From assembly GCA_021234155.1 (NCBI GenBank), contig JAJEKV010000055.1, positions 6,435,017 through 6,499,016 of the forward strand: a stretch of 64,000 nt of DNA. The letters are read 5' to 3'. Origin of the DNA: Isoetes taiwanensis. Its lineage: Eukaryota > Streptophyta > Lycopodiopsida > Isoetales > Isoetaceae. The translations under genes and the position numbers were made by a program. This document shows positions 24,428 to 34,538 of this stretch, piece after piece. The stretch's first letter is position 1. Every line of letters begins with the position of its first letter. The notes under the pieces were generated by a model. That model was not told the DNA's origin, did no database searches, and saw only the letters and a program-made list of their open reading frames with translations.

Positions 24428-25327
24428 ATGAATGTTGCCGAGGATTTAGAAAAGAAAAAACTTGTCATCTTAGACATTAATGGAGTTTTGGCCAACACCT
24501 TCCAAAAAGGAGCAAGATTAAAGATTCCACCAGGGCTCAAGAAGTATTACACAGCAGGGAAAGTGGTTATTTGCAGACCTTCTTTACAAGAGTTCTTGGA
24601 TTGGAGTTTTGAAAGATTTGAAGTTGGGATTTGGTCTAGCATGATGAAGCACAACATCATACAAATCCTTAACAGTATTCTGCCAGCACACTACATTGCT
24701 AAATTCAAATTCATATGGGGTCAGAATGAGTGTGAGGCAATGCCTTTTATGTTTCCAGGCAATGCAACCAAACCAGTATTTATGAAGCCAATTGTCAAAG
24801 TTTACACAGCTTTTAATGATGTACAGGATGTTGTGCTTGTGGATGACTCTTTGTACAAGACTTTCTTGTCCCCACCAGGCACATGTTTAATAGTTGAGAG
24901 CTTTGACAATGAAGAAAATGATAAGGTATTCAACTACATAAAAGCATGTTTGCACACTTGGCTTCATTCAAAGAATCCTCAAAAGTGGTTGCACCAGCAG
25001 CTTCATGTTGATGTGGTCAAGGAAGTAGACATCAACATACTCAAGCTTACTGTTGACCACTTGAAAGAACTTGCAAGATGGAGAGTAGCAATTGAGGGAA
25101 GCATGCAATTGGTGAAAAATATTGTTGGTGTTGAAAAATTGGATGAACCTGCAAAAGAAGACACAACACAGATTCTCCATACTGATACTGAACACATTGA
25201 AGATACTGATCGGACCAACATTGAAGATACCGATAAACAGGAGGAAACTGCAAGAGAAGAAATAACACAAGATCAGACTCACATTGAAGATATTGACTTT
25301 GAGAACATTAAAGATGCTGAACTTTAA
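24428..25327 (+). CDS. FCP1/SCP-like HAD-fold phosphatase domain protein, transposon-borne
   Basis: Uninterrupted 299-codon frame. Residues ~12-170 form an FCP1 homology (NIF-type HAD) domain: motif I LDINGVL (Asp16, Asn18), CRPSLQEFLDWSFERFEVGIWSS-type block (motif II Ser/Thr region, WSS at 69-71), and motif III LVDDS (Asp139-Asp140) followed by YKTFLSPPGT. Plant nuclear genes of this FCP1-like group with DxNG in motif I are known. The second catalytic Asp of the canonical DxDx(T/V) motif is Asn here, so normal phosphatase activity is doubtful and a binding role is possible. Residues ~240-299 are a Glu/Asp/Thr-rich tail with repeated (H/N)IEDTD units. The gene lies 194 bases after the RING gene, convergent to the transposase and inside the terminal inverted repeats, which suggests host-gene capture. 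It is the only one of the three genes with a fully open frame. Confidence 0.8.
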   Translation: MNVAEDLEKKKLVILDINGVLANTFQKGARLKIPPGLKKYYTAGKVVICRPSLQEFLDWSFERFEVGIWSSMMKHNIIQILNSILPAHYIAKFKFIWGQNECEAMPFMFPGNATKPVFMKPIVKVYTAFNDVQDVVLVDDSLYKTFLSPPGTCLIVESFDNEENDKVFNYIKACLHTWLHSKNPQKWLHQQLHVDVVKEVDINILKLTVDHLKELARWRVAIEGSMQLVKNIVGVEKLDEPAKEDTTQILHTDTEHIEDTDRTNIEDTDKQEETAREEITQDQTHIEDIDFENIKDAEL

Positions 25328-25797
25328 GAACTTCATGTAACTTAAGATGTAACTTAAGTTATAACAGCTGTTTCTTTGTGAATACTGGATATGAGTACAT
25401 AGCTGTACAATTTTGTAACAGAAACGGATATTAATGTAAATTCAATGTTTCAGGCATTTACCTACACTTGTGTAAACTTTGTTCATTTGTAAACTTGCAA
25501 TCTGTTTTCCATATCCATCAAGTCTGTTTTCCAGAAGTTCATCAAGTCTGTAATAGTTAACTGAAAACAGAAAGCATGTAAGCAGACAAAGCATAAGCAT
25601 GAAAAGCAGACCCATCTGAGCTTTTCTTTTAAAGCTGTGAGGACAAGGAACATTTGTGCAGCAAAGCATTTGTTAGTTTTCATTGATAACGAATTATAAA
25701 GAATATAAGAAAGAATATGGCAGGAAAGAGCCAGTGTACATCTAAAAACTCAACTTCTGCTTCTTCGAAGCAAAAGCAGAAAAAACGGGCAGCAGAA

Positions 25798-28789
25798 TTA
25801 GCACTCTACTGGAAGGGATGCCATAACTTTTTGGCATGTCTCTTCACTCACCTTGAAAATGTTGTTACCAAGATTCTCCATATCAAACTTCACCTGTCTG
25901 ACAAGGTGGCTATACAAACTAGCAACTGGCTTGTCCAATAGCAACTCAAATTGGAGTGCATCTGTTTGCTTGTAGTAATGGCCAGAAACTATAACCTCTC
26001 CTACACCAAATGCAGTACCCCAAGCATCTTCATATGCATCTAACAATGTGTGTTTAGTCTCTGTACACCTAAGAACATAAAAGTCAACTCCCCCTTCATC
26101 TTCTGGATGTGCATTTAAGCAAAGTTATCTCCAACTTCTAGAAGAGAACTAAGGTAATCTACTTCTTCTTCTTCTTCTTCTTCATCTTCTTCTTCTTCCT
26201 CCTGACTAATTGCTGTGGATGTTTCTTCAGCAACCTTTGGTTTCAGTTCTGCTGTGAGCCATGCTCCCAAACGTGCTTTGTTCGTGCAGTAATCCCTTTT
26301 ACCATGAAAGCAATAGGAACAATAGCAAGAGAGGCACCTGTAAGCAACTTTTGCAGGGTTCTTTTTGTCACATGGTCTGATGCAATGAAGTTTAGAGCTC
26401 CCACATAGTGTTTTCCACTCCTTCCTTTCAGATTTGTCTACACTTTGGGGATCAATATGCCAAAAGAACCTGCAATATAAAACAGATTCATGCAACTTCA
26501 AATCTAAGAAAAATATAAGAAAAAACAAGAATTTACCTTCTTATATGAGGGTCTGGTGGATTGTTCATCATGTACCAGTTCATGAAATCGACAATGTCTT
26601 TGGCACGCTCCAATTTCCAGGACTCATACTTCAATTGCTCTCTTGCCAAAACCCTTTTCAATATTGCACCTTGTCCATCATGTTCTCCTTTGCCATGAGA
26701 ACTGGCAAAGAAATTCCACTCATACTCAATTCCTTCACTACACACATAGTTCCTTCCTAAATACCAGAAAGGCCTTGCTCCTTTAAACTGGGATGTGCAA
26801 CCATCACTCCAAAAAATATGTTTCTTGTACTCAATGTTCTGTGCTCTAAGCCAGTCAGCATGTACTTTCAAGCAATGTTGTACAAACTCAGTGCTATGCT
26901 CCCTGTCATCTGAAATATAAAATTGCACTTCCTTTATAATTCTCCTCTCGATTGGTCTTTGATCTCCTCGACTTGTCTTCTTCTTTCTTTTTAGCTTATC
27001 CCGCTCTGCTTCTCTTTGCTCTGCCTCTTTAACTTCCATCTCCTCTATCTCAGCTTGGGTTGCATGTCTATATGTGATATGAACTAGAATTGAGGCTGGT
27101 CCGTGTGTGCGATGGCAAGATTGTGCCTCCCTCTGAATTTTAAAACTGTAATTTTCAGCAAAGTCAATTACAGAGACAATTGCATCTTCAGGAAAGGTAT
27201 CCAAACACGTCCTGAATTGCTTTGCCTGCCAGTGTGCCACATAATTGTGTGTGACAAATTGTACCATTGTCTTGTTGGCATGCTTCATGAACTCGGGCAG
27301 ACTCTCGTTCTTGTATGCAAGTCTTGTTACTTTGGCTGGTTTCCTCCCTCCCATTTTTTTCTTGGTAGTCTCCTTCATGTATCCAACTTCTTGCTGATTT
27401 CAGACCATGAACATTTCTGTCAGTTTGCAGTTTGTTTAAAAACAATGTTAAACGAGCACAATTTAATTAAGCCAAACAAAATACCTTTTCAAACTGTTTC
27501 CACTCCACCTTGTAATCAGTTTCCATCTTCTCCTTAGGACAAAAAGCAAACCTGTTTATAACACCACAATTAAAGTTACTGAGCAGTAATATCTTTAAAC
27601 ATCATAACATTGAAGAGACAAACTTAAGAGTACCTTTTCAGCCCACAATCTTTGCATGCCAACTGCAGACATTGATGTTTGTGCCATTCTTCATCTTCTT
27701 CTTTAGGGCAGACCATTTGCCTCCAAAAATCACTAGTGGATTTATAAACATGGTTCTTGGCACTACAGAAGTTACCATCACCACAAACAGCACAATTACA
27801 ATTGCATTCTTTGTGCTTGCATCACATACTCAAAGTGCATGTGATATTGGCAGCAACAGGCCTCTCTTTCTTTTAAACGTCTCACAAAAGATGGCTTCAG
27901 CAATTCAAATGTGCGCTGTGAAATTTTCATTTCATTGAATTCCTTTTTGAATGCCATGTAAAATTGCAACTATAAACAAAGCAGAAATACAGAGTTCCAA
28001 AAAAAATTAAAAGCAGCAATATAGTAAAGCAGAACAAGCGGTAAAACATATAAAGCATAATAATTACCTGAGAAATTTCAAGCAGTTGTATTGGATGATC
28101 AATTTTTTCACCATCTTTTGTAACAAACTTTCTCACATGCTTCCTGTATGGTGAGACTCTTGTGTTTTCTGTCCAGAACTTGTAAACAGAATTCTTAACC
28201 TCATCAGTTATTGCATCTGATCTCTTTTTCCTTGAAAACATTGACCACGGACCACATTCTTGTTCTGCCATTACTCTTCTTCTGGTTGCTGCAACAACAG
28301 ATTTTCTTGATACATGAAGGAGGCGTGCAACCTAGACAGGTGGTTGGTTTTGTTTGCTGTTGAAGATACCATTTGCAATGTGGACTTTCTTGCTTGCATT
28401 ATATCTGTCTTCCTTAGTTTCTTTTGCTGATTGAGTGTCTCTTGAACATTTCTAATTACATTCTTCATGACCTTGGTTTGATCATGATCAACAAAATCCA
28501 CTTCCAGTGGCAATTTCTTCTTCACTCTCTTCACAAATCTGTGCACCACCAGTGCCTTATCCCCTTCTTTCAAAGGCTTTGTGATATTATTGAAATAATC
28601 GTCCAAATTCTTGGACAATTCTTGAAGCCTTCTCGCACTCAAGCCGCTGTCAACTTGAGGCTGGATATTTTCTTTCTCCCTCTCCCTATCTCTTTTCCTC
28701 TGTCTAGATTGCCTTCTTCTCTCGGCTTGACTTTCCCGGAAAATTTGAAGTCGCTTTTCTTCATCTAAATCTGATGCTGATTGATCCAT
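25798..28789 (-). pseudogene. Transposase (DDE/DDD-like, Cys-cluster family), multi-exon, frame disrupted
   Basis: Minus-strand gene. Segments: 28,789-28,271, 28,271-28,068, 27,969-27,635, 27,551-27,485, 27,393-26,537 and 26,468-25,798; the introns between the later segments all have GT-AG borders and compatible phases. The first segment is basic and helical (QAERRRQSRQRKRDRERE). Next comes FWTENTRVSPYRKHVRKF, then a Cys cluster (C-x-C-x-C-x2-C and further Cys, 27,640-27,826). The catalytic-type core in the 857-nt exon has DFAENY (27,148-27,167), WSDGCTSQF (~26,790-26,810) and SSHGKGEHDG (~26,670-26,700), spacing typical of an RNase H-fold transposase. The last exon has a Cys-rich block (RCLSCYCSYC) and an acidic run. 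Animal transposase-like proteins with DFAENY/SDG/HGKG motifs are known to me, but I cannot name the superfamily. Breaks: TAA overlapping the next ATG at 28,271; a one-base shift near 27,826; another near 26,116. Confidence 0.75.
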
Positions 28790-29085
28790 TTAGAATCGTG
28801 TCGTGCAGAGAATTGTGTTGTACAGAGAAACCGTGCTGCACAAAGAAAATTCTGTTCAGGGGTACAACACCGGATCATGCTTCCCGCCATTGCCAAATCT
28901 ATTCACTCTCCACGCCATCTCACAACAACCCCGCCAAATTGATTCTGTACCGAATTTGATTTTGCGGGTAGCCATGTCATCGATCCGGAAGCAATTTGCT
29001 AAAAACGGATCATCGCGTTCCCGCTCTCCAAGCACCTCCAAGCACAGCGGACCAAGCACGAAAAGCAGCGCGTCCGGACGGGTGC

Positions 29086-29114
29086 TTTTGTACCCCAATA
29101 TCTAACTTAGACCC
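29086..29114 (-). repeat. Right terminal inverted repeat
   Basis: Perfect inverted copy of 22,016-22,044; followed by atagatag, the right flanking target copy. Confidence 0.95.
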
Positions 29115-29122
29115 ATAGATAG

Positions 29123-30200
29123 TAAACTACTAGTAGGTAAGCATGATGATGGGGCACACAAGGATTGTCTGCAACTATGATTGTTGTCGATCCAAGTGGG
29201 GTTGTTTGTGCAAATCCTCAAATTCGAGTGATTGAAATATTAGATCAGTTGTTTATATTTTATTTCAGGTATTGGAGTGAACCTGAGATGGCCACATCAC
29301 TACATCAGGTAAAGACATAGGTTTGAGAATGACATCGATTTGGAAGTCTATATAAGCTGTATTGGCCACCGTCATTTCTAACGTCATTTTATTGCAAGGA
29401 CCATATATTGCTTTTAAAATGTTTCATGACCCCAGTTTGCTATTGCACCATCATGGATTTTTTTTGCCTTCTAACTTCTATTAGAGTTCCATCTATCTTC
29501 TTCTTTGTCTAATGACACTTTCCTGACGTGATCATTAAGAAGCTTTCTTGCCCATAAAGCAATATTTAAGTTTGTAAGATGTTTTATGCAGATATTTTGA
29601 CGGTGTGCATTTCAAAGGATCTGCTCTCAATTGTAGGTATGAAATATTTCGGGCTTCAAAGTCCATTCTGCTTTATATGTGTAATATCTATGAGTTGAAA
29701 TTTGCATGATTTGTTGAAGGCTTTGGCTGTTCACAAGCAATGTTGTTATTCTTGAAGGGTAAATCTTCAAGGATTGTAAGGTGTTCATAAGGTTGAAATG
29801 TTATGTTTAATGTAATTGTGTATAGCAGTATATACTATTTGGGAACACAGATAGATTATTGATGGAAAATATTGTCAAGCTCCAGGAACCAGGAATTGGC
29901 CCTAGCAGCACAATTGCGCTTGCAGCAGCATATTTTTTCCTGAGATTATCAATCATTTTTTGCAGATTATATTTTAATTTACAGGTCTCATGGACCTAAC
30001 AAAAATTTCACGTTGTCATGGCAATGGAAAGGGAGAAAAGGTTCGTGTTCACTTTTGGAAAAATACCTTGCTCAAACTATTGAATAGGGTATTAGGAAAC
30101 CAAAAAAGAGGTTCCATAGTCCAATCAAAAATGTTTTGCTATCAAAGAGGTTAACGACGGGACCTTATCAAATTGTGACACTAAAAGAAGTTTATGCTAC
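29123..30200. other. No gene called; A-specific flank of the transposon
   Basis: Absent from copy B. A short open stretch at 29,177-29,317 reads ...VVCANPQIRVIEILDQ, and after a possible 3' splice site YWSEPEMATSLHQ, which looks exon-like. No family was recognised and no other exon found. The rest is AT-rich. Confidence 0.35.
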
Positions 30201-30204
30201 AACC

Positions 30205-31680
30205 TAGGGACATGCGCAACATTATATTTAATCTTTGAAATTGAAGTTGAATGAACATTTTAGACTGGAAAAAAATAAAGAGGATCGAATAGAATATAAT
30301 AGAATAGAGTTTTTATCATCCACGGAGATCAATCGGCCTATGGAACCCAAAAAGGAGGCGCTGCAAATGTATTACTATCGAGGTTAAAAAAACCTCGTCC
30401 CGAAGGATTTTATGGGAAAAAACTATGACAGGAATAAGAGTGATGTCAAACTGTATATACATTATCATGGGGGAAAGAAATATGTGCACATATCAGGCAT
30501 GTGCTAGCAAGCCTTTTGGCACTGAGACCCCATTGCCATGGTGTTACCAAGGTTAGGAAGCGAATATCGTCCATACTGACCACCTTCTGAAAGTAGATGA
30601 TGTGTCTATCAAGTGCCCCCCTCTGAAGAGGCAAGAAGTCTCTCTTGCAATAGTACTTGATAGGGAACTGTGGACTTTACCCCCAGGGCCCGTGCCAAGA
30701 AAGCTTTCTGCACCTACTCCAACTCATTCCAAGTGGCGAGGGAAACTACCAGGCCCCAGACCTCGACCCCATACAAAAGCACAGGTTCCACTAGTACCTT
30801 GAATAGGTCCAACTGGCGGGCTCAATCATATAGCTCCGTCTTGTAGCTATTGTTCTACATTGCATAGAATGCCTTCTAACCTGTTGGGCTCATAACTAGA
30901 TGGAATTGTCCCAGTTCATGGCAGACGAGAATTCCACCTCCAAATATTTTATTTTGGTCACGATAAGTGAGGGTTGGGGGCCTTGGTTGGCGTGCAGACA
31001 ATATGAGGACAACCTTGGTCTTGGCAAGTTGACACGCATGTCAGTCGCCTGGAAAAATGTGTCCAGGGCATCGAGATGGCGTTGCATGTCTGTGTGAGTG
31101 TGAAGAGTCCACATTATCAGCATAGATCAACTGCCTGGTGATCTAGTGTAGAAATTGAGCTCTATTGCCTCCATTGTTAGCAAATCTCTCTAACTGATCA
31201 ATGTACAGGCCAAATAGGGTGGAAGAGAGAGGGCATCCCTGGGGGACCCCGATGCTGCTCGCTGGTTGCAGCCGGCTTGAGCATGTCTCATATAACCTGT
31301 ACACCGCGTTCTGGAGTTCCGCAGGGACTCCAGCTATTGCAATCTTGTCCCAGCTTTCCCCGAGGCAAAGTGTCTAAGGCCTTGGCGAAGAGTTCCTGTT
31401 GTCCTCAACGAGTGGCTGCAGCGTGAAGATGTGCTCAATGGTTGAGTGCGTCGGCTTGAATCCTGCCTCTTTGAGTGCCCGTACTTCTGCTGCCTCTGCC
31501 CATCTTATCAGCTGCTGCTCGAGGATCCCGACAAGGAGCTTTGCAAACACTGAGCTGATCATGATGGTCCGGTAATTGGTCAGGCATTGTAGGTCTTCTT
31601 CCTTGTAGATTGGGACAATCCTACTACTTTGGTCTCTTCGGGGAGGACCTTCCCCAATGCCTTATTGACACAACAACCCC
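30205..31680 (-). mobile_element. Antisense LINE reverse-transcriptase remnant (A side)
   Basis: Read on the minus strand from 31,680 down: SSVFAKLL-GILEQQLIRWAE, then AGFKPTHSTIEHIF (RT domain 1-2), later GMPSLS-like remains of the QGCPLS motif near 31,220-31,240, and further AHT-type and VNLPR/KIKYLEVEF blocks at 30,900-31,120. Frames are interrupted. The 3' end near 30,290-30,340 contains the module ccacggagatcaatcggcctatgg followed (minus strand) by a TATTC-like tail. The same remnant occurs at 47,465-49,140 in the same orientation, placed right after copy B, so it belonged to the duplicated block. Confidence 0.8.
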
Positions 31681-31734
31681 AACATTTGGTCCACAGTTGA
31701 AAACAACAGTAAAAATAGAACACGGGTTGTTTTT

Positions 31735-31995
31735 TTGAAGATTACTAAAAAGACTACACGTAGTTATATGAAGGTGTAGTTTTTCAAGAATATGTTGTAG
31801 TCTTTTTTAGGGAGCTGTAGTTTTTTTTTTTTTTTTTTTTTTTTTTAAGAATGTGTGATTTCTTAAGAAGGTATATATATATATATTTTTTAAAGGTTGT
31901 GTTATTTTCTAAGGAGGTATGGTTTTTTGAAGGGATGTTTTTTCTAAAGGTGTGGTTTTTCAAGGTAGTGTTTTTTGAGGTGTGGTTTCTTATGG
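31735..31995. repeat. T-rich low-complexity tract
   Basis: Long T runs (about 29 T near 31,818-31,846), a TA run at 31,873-31,886 and repeated ggtgtggtttttt-like units. No gene. Confidence 0.8.
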
Positions 31996-32083
31996 TTTCC
32001 TAAGCATCCAGGTATGACCAAGTTGTCCATATGCCATTGCTGCCACAAAATGGCAGCACAGAAGAGCTATATGTATGCTTGAT

Positions 32084-32453
32084 TAGTGTTGTCCCATACG
32101 CGTACCGTACCGTACGTACTGTACGTATTTTTTAAAAAATACGTTTTTTTCAGCCATACGTACCTTACGTACGTTTGGAGTATTTTTTAAAAATCAAAAA
32201 ACAGTGTTTAAATAGAGTAAAACAGTGAAATAAAACATAAAATTGATGTAGGGGAAGTTGGTTAGTATGTTAGTTTGCTATCTAGGAGGCCCAGGTTCAA
32301 TTCTTGGTAAGTGCAAGTTTACTGTTCTGTGAAAAACAAGTAGTATTTAAAAAAAAAAACGTCAAGTATTTTTTAAAAACGTAATGTGCATTACAAAAGT
32401 ACACGATGCGGAATGGATCCTTTTCAAAAAATACGCGTATTTTTGCAACACTG
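32084..32453. mobile_element. hAT-type MITE with 8-bp target duplication
   Basis: 370-bp element flanked by tgcttgat (32,076-32,083) and tgcttgac (32,454-32,461), 7/8 identical. The ends are imperfect inverted repeats: tagtgttg...atacgcgta on the left and, inverted, cagtgttgcaaaaatacgcgta-like on the right, which fits the CAGTGTTG-type ends of plant hAT elements. The subterminal left side is rich in self-complementary cgtacgta motifs. No transposase sequence. It contains a tRNA-like segment. Confidence 0.75.
32250..32313 (+). other. tRNA-like segment with pol III box A/B candidates inside MITE
   Basis: ggggaagttggttagtatg resembles a tRNA 5' half with box A (TGGTTAGTATG), and ggttcaattct at 32,294-32,304 resembles box B (GGTTCGANNCC, two mismatches). 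The spacing is tRNA-like. It is not a foldable functional tRNA as far as I can see. Confidence 0.4.
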
Positions 32454-32869
32454 TGCTTGACGCACTTTGCTAACATTTGACTTCATACATGTGTGTGTGA
32501 GCTTGTAGAGCATGAAACTTGAAGACATCCATCACTTGGCAACTTGTAGAGGACACATCGATATGAAGAACCAAAGATCATTGGTTTGGTATCATATAGG
32601 TATTTTGATCACCCAAGCATCTTGAACACTTGAAGTCAAAGGTTGAAGAACCCAAAGTCAAAGTCTGGAAGACCCCTTGAAATTCAATGGTACTTCGCCT
32701 GATTCAAGCTTTTGGCATAATGTCTTAACGCATGATTTGCTATTTCTTAAAACTTTACTACAATCATGCCACCCAAAAAAATCATCTCTTATACCTCATT
32801 TTCTCTCCTTTCATACATCATTGCCATTTTCCAGCACCAAATTTAGCAAGACCATTTTTCCTAGCCAAA

Positions 32870-33092
32870 CATACACCATTCATCCAATGAAAAATTACTA
32901 AAGTTCCATCCAATTTGGCCATTTATAAGGTCCAAAACCATCTTCTCTCTCTAAAAAACAAAGATAGAGAGAGAAAGTACACCTTTGACATGACATTTAT
33001 AGAAAAGAAAAAAAGTTGGTCTAAAATTCTCAAAATCAAACACTATCGTGCATACATGTCAAAGTTTGCATTATACCACCTCCACATCATTA
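32870..33092. repeat. Partial third copy of the start of the duplicated block
   Basis: Matches 34,545-34,750 (aaagttccatccaatttggcc, aaaaccatcttctctctc, gtgcatacatgtcaa, then the tcatcacatc-type end), giving a short direct repeat on the two sides of the Helitron. Confidence 0.75.
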
Positions 33093-34538
33093 TCTTCTTA
33101 TATTATAAAGTTATAGCGTATGTCATGAATCAAACCCTAATTTGAACGGTTGAGATCATTTGATTACATCCGAAGGCCGAGATTTATCGCACGACTTCCC
33201 ACCACCATGATTGGTCATACTCTGATCTCTTAAGAGGAAAGGGAAAAGGAAAAGCAAAAGGGATGAGAAAAGGGCAAAGTGAAAGGAAAAAAGGCATGGG
33301 TAAAAGGGAAAGAAGGAAGAGGGAAAAGGAAAGAGAAAATAGCACGGAAAAAGGAAAAGGAAAATAAAGGGAAAAATGGAAGGAAAAAAGGACACTACGA
33401 AAAGGAGAAGAGGGAAAGGGCAAGGACAGGAGTAAAAGGGAAGGGAAAAGGAGGAAGAGGAAAAGGATGGAGAGAAGGGAAGGGAAAATGAAAAGGGAAA
33501 GGTAAAGGAAAAAAAAGGGGGGGAGGCGGGAGCAAAAAGGGACACTAGGAAAGGGGAAGAGGAAAAGGGTCAGTAAAGGAGAAAAAGGGAAGGAAAAAAG
33601 AACACGAAAAAAGGGAAAGAGAAAAAAGGGGAGGGAAGAAGGGAGGAAAAAAGGGTAAGGGAAAGGGAAAAGAAAAAGGGAGGGGGAAGCGAGGAAGGGA
33701 AGGAAAAAGGCCATAGAGAAAACTGAAAGAGGGATGGGGGGAAAAGAGAAGGGAAAAACAAGGAAGAGGGAAAGTGCGGGAAAAGGGGAAAAGGGAAGGT
33801 ATGGAAAAAAGGAAAGGGAAAAAAACAAAGGAGGAGAAAATGCACGAAAATATAGGGAAGGAGGGCACTAAAAAAAGGAGAAGAAAAAAAGGTGGAAAAA
33901 AAAGGGTACGGGAAAAGGAAAAGGGAGAGGGAGAAATGGGAGGGAAAAATGGTACGTGAAAAGGTGGAAGAGAGACAGGGTTGGGAAAGGAGGAAAAGGG
34001 AAGGGAAAAACGTCATCGGAAAGGGAAAGGGGAAGGGAAAAGGGAAGCAAAGTGGCGGGGAGGAGAGGGGAGGGAAGAAAAAAGGATAAAAGAAAAGGAG
34101 AAGGGAAATGGGGAGAAGAAAAAAGGGAATGAAGGAAAGTAAATGGAAAGGAAGAAAAAAAGAAAAAAAGGAGAGGGGTGGAGAAAGGGTGAAAAGGAAA
34201 AAGGAAAGGATAAATAGAATGGGAGAAAAGGGAATGCGAAATTAGAAAAGAAAAAAATAGGTGAAGGTGAAAACAAAAAAGGAAAAAGGGAGATGGTAGA
34301 AATTGGAATAGTGGAAAGAGAAAAAAGGTAAATGAAAAAATAGAAAAGGGAAAAAAACGAAAAGTATAGAAAGGCAAAAGAAAAACGAAAAAAGGAAGGG
34401 AAAGTGGAATTGGAAGTGGAAATATGGTCAAATGCTCTTAATCATCTGATTTAAGAACGTGAATTTATTTTACAATTTGCTCCAATGTATGTTTACAGTT
34501 CCTAGCTATACCCAGCAATGCTGGGCTCCATTTCTAGT
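33093..34538 (+). mobile_element. Non-autonomous Helitron with polypurine minisatellite body
   Basis: 5' end TCTTCTTATATTATAAAG at 33,093 follows an A. The 3' end has hairpin CCCAGC-AAT-GCTGGG (34,511-34,525), a spacer and terminal CTAG (34,535-34,538) followed by T: the expected A|TC...CTAG|T insertion. No Rep/helicase coding sequence. About 1.2 kb of the 1.45-kb element is an almost pure purine tract. It sits directly before copy B of the duplication; copy A has a decayed ctccatttcctag end at about 1,874-1,886. Confidence 0.65.
33229..34425. repeat. 1.2-kb polypurine (GGGAAAA-type) degenerate minisatellite
   Basis: Over about 1.2 kb the plus strand is nearly all A and G. Sparse pyrimidine-containing landmarks such as ggacactacg, ggcactaaa, gtacgggaaaa and ggtacgtgaaaagg recur irregularly, some about 60 bases apart, which suggests an eroded minisatellite. 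Long open frames on either strand here are compositional artefacts. Confidence 0.9.

Larger units (their letters stand above)
22016..29114. mobile_element. 7.1-kb DNA transposon carrying transposase, RING/AT-hook and FCP1-like genes
   Basis: Ends are a perfect 29-bp terminal inverted repeat (22,016-22,044 and 29,086-29,114) starting GGGTCTAAGTTAG. Subterminal regions on both sides are GC-rich and carry short repeated motifs (aagcgg on the left, several gtgcttgg on the right when read inward). Inside, three genes are arranged convergently: a RING/coiled-coil/AT-hook gene (22,313-24,233, plus), an FCP1-like gene (24,428-25,327, plus) and a transposase with several introns (28,789-25,798, minus). 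Copy B of the surrounding duplication lacks this region. The superfamily is uncertain: the transposase has D-D-D/E-like motifs and a Cys cluster, but I cannot name it safely. Perfect terminal repeats suggest fairly recent movement, while the genes are disrupted. Confidence 0.9.

Noticed and set aside
24968-25336. Minus-strand frames opposite the FCP1-like gene
   Set aside because: Antisense shadows of the acidic repeat tail; the plus frame has the recognisable domain.
26164-26215. Possible trinucleotide repeat of functional note
   Set aside because: It is the Glu-rich coding run of the transposase last exon read on the opposite strand.
22016-29114. Assignment of the transposon to the KDZ (Kyakuja-Dileera-Zisupton) group
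   Set aside because: An 8-bp target duplication and Cys cluster would fit, but the DFAENY, WSDG and HGKG motifs do not match the KDZ motifs I know, so no superfamily is claimed.
29177-29317. Exon-like stretch VVCANPQIRVIEILDQ
   Set aside because: Too short, splice borders ambiguous, no recognised family; noted in the flank entry only.
33156-34431. Long open frames on both strands (100-210 codons)
   Set aside because: They are translations of the polypurine/polypyrimidine tract (Phe/Ser/Pro/Leu or Lys/Gly/Glu only).
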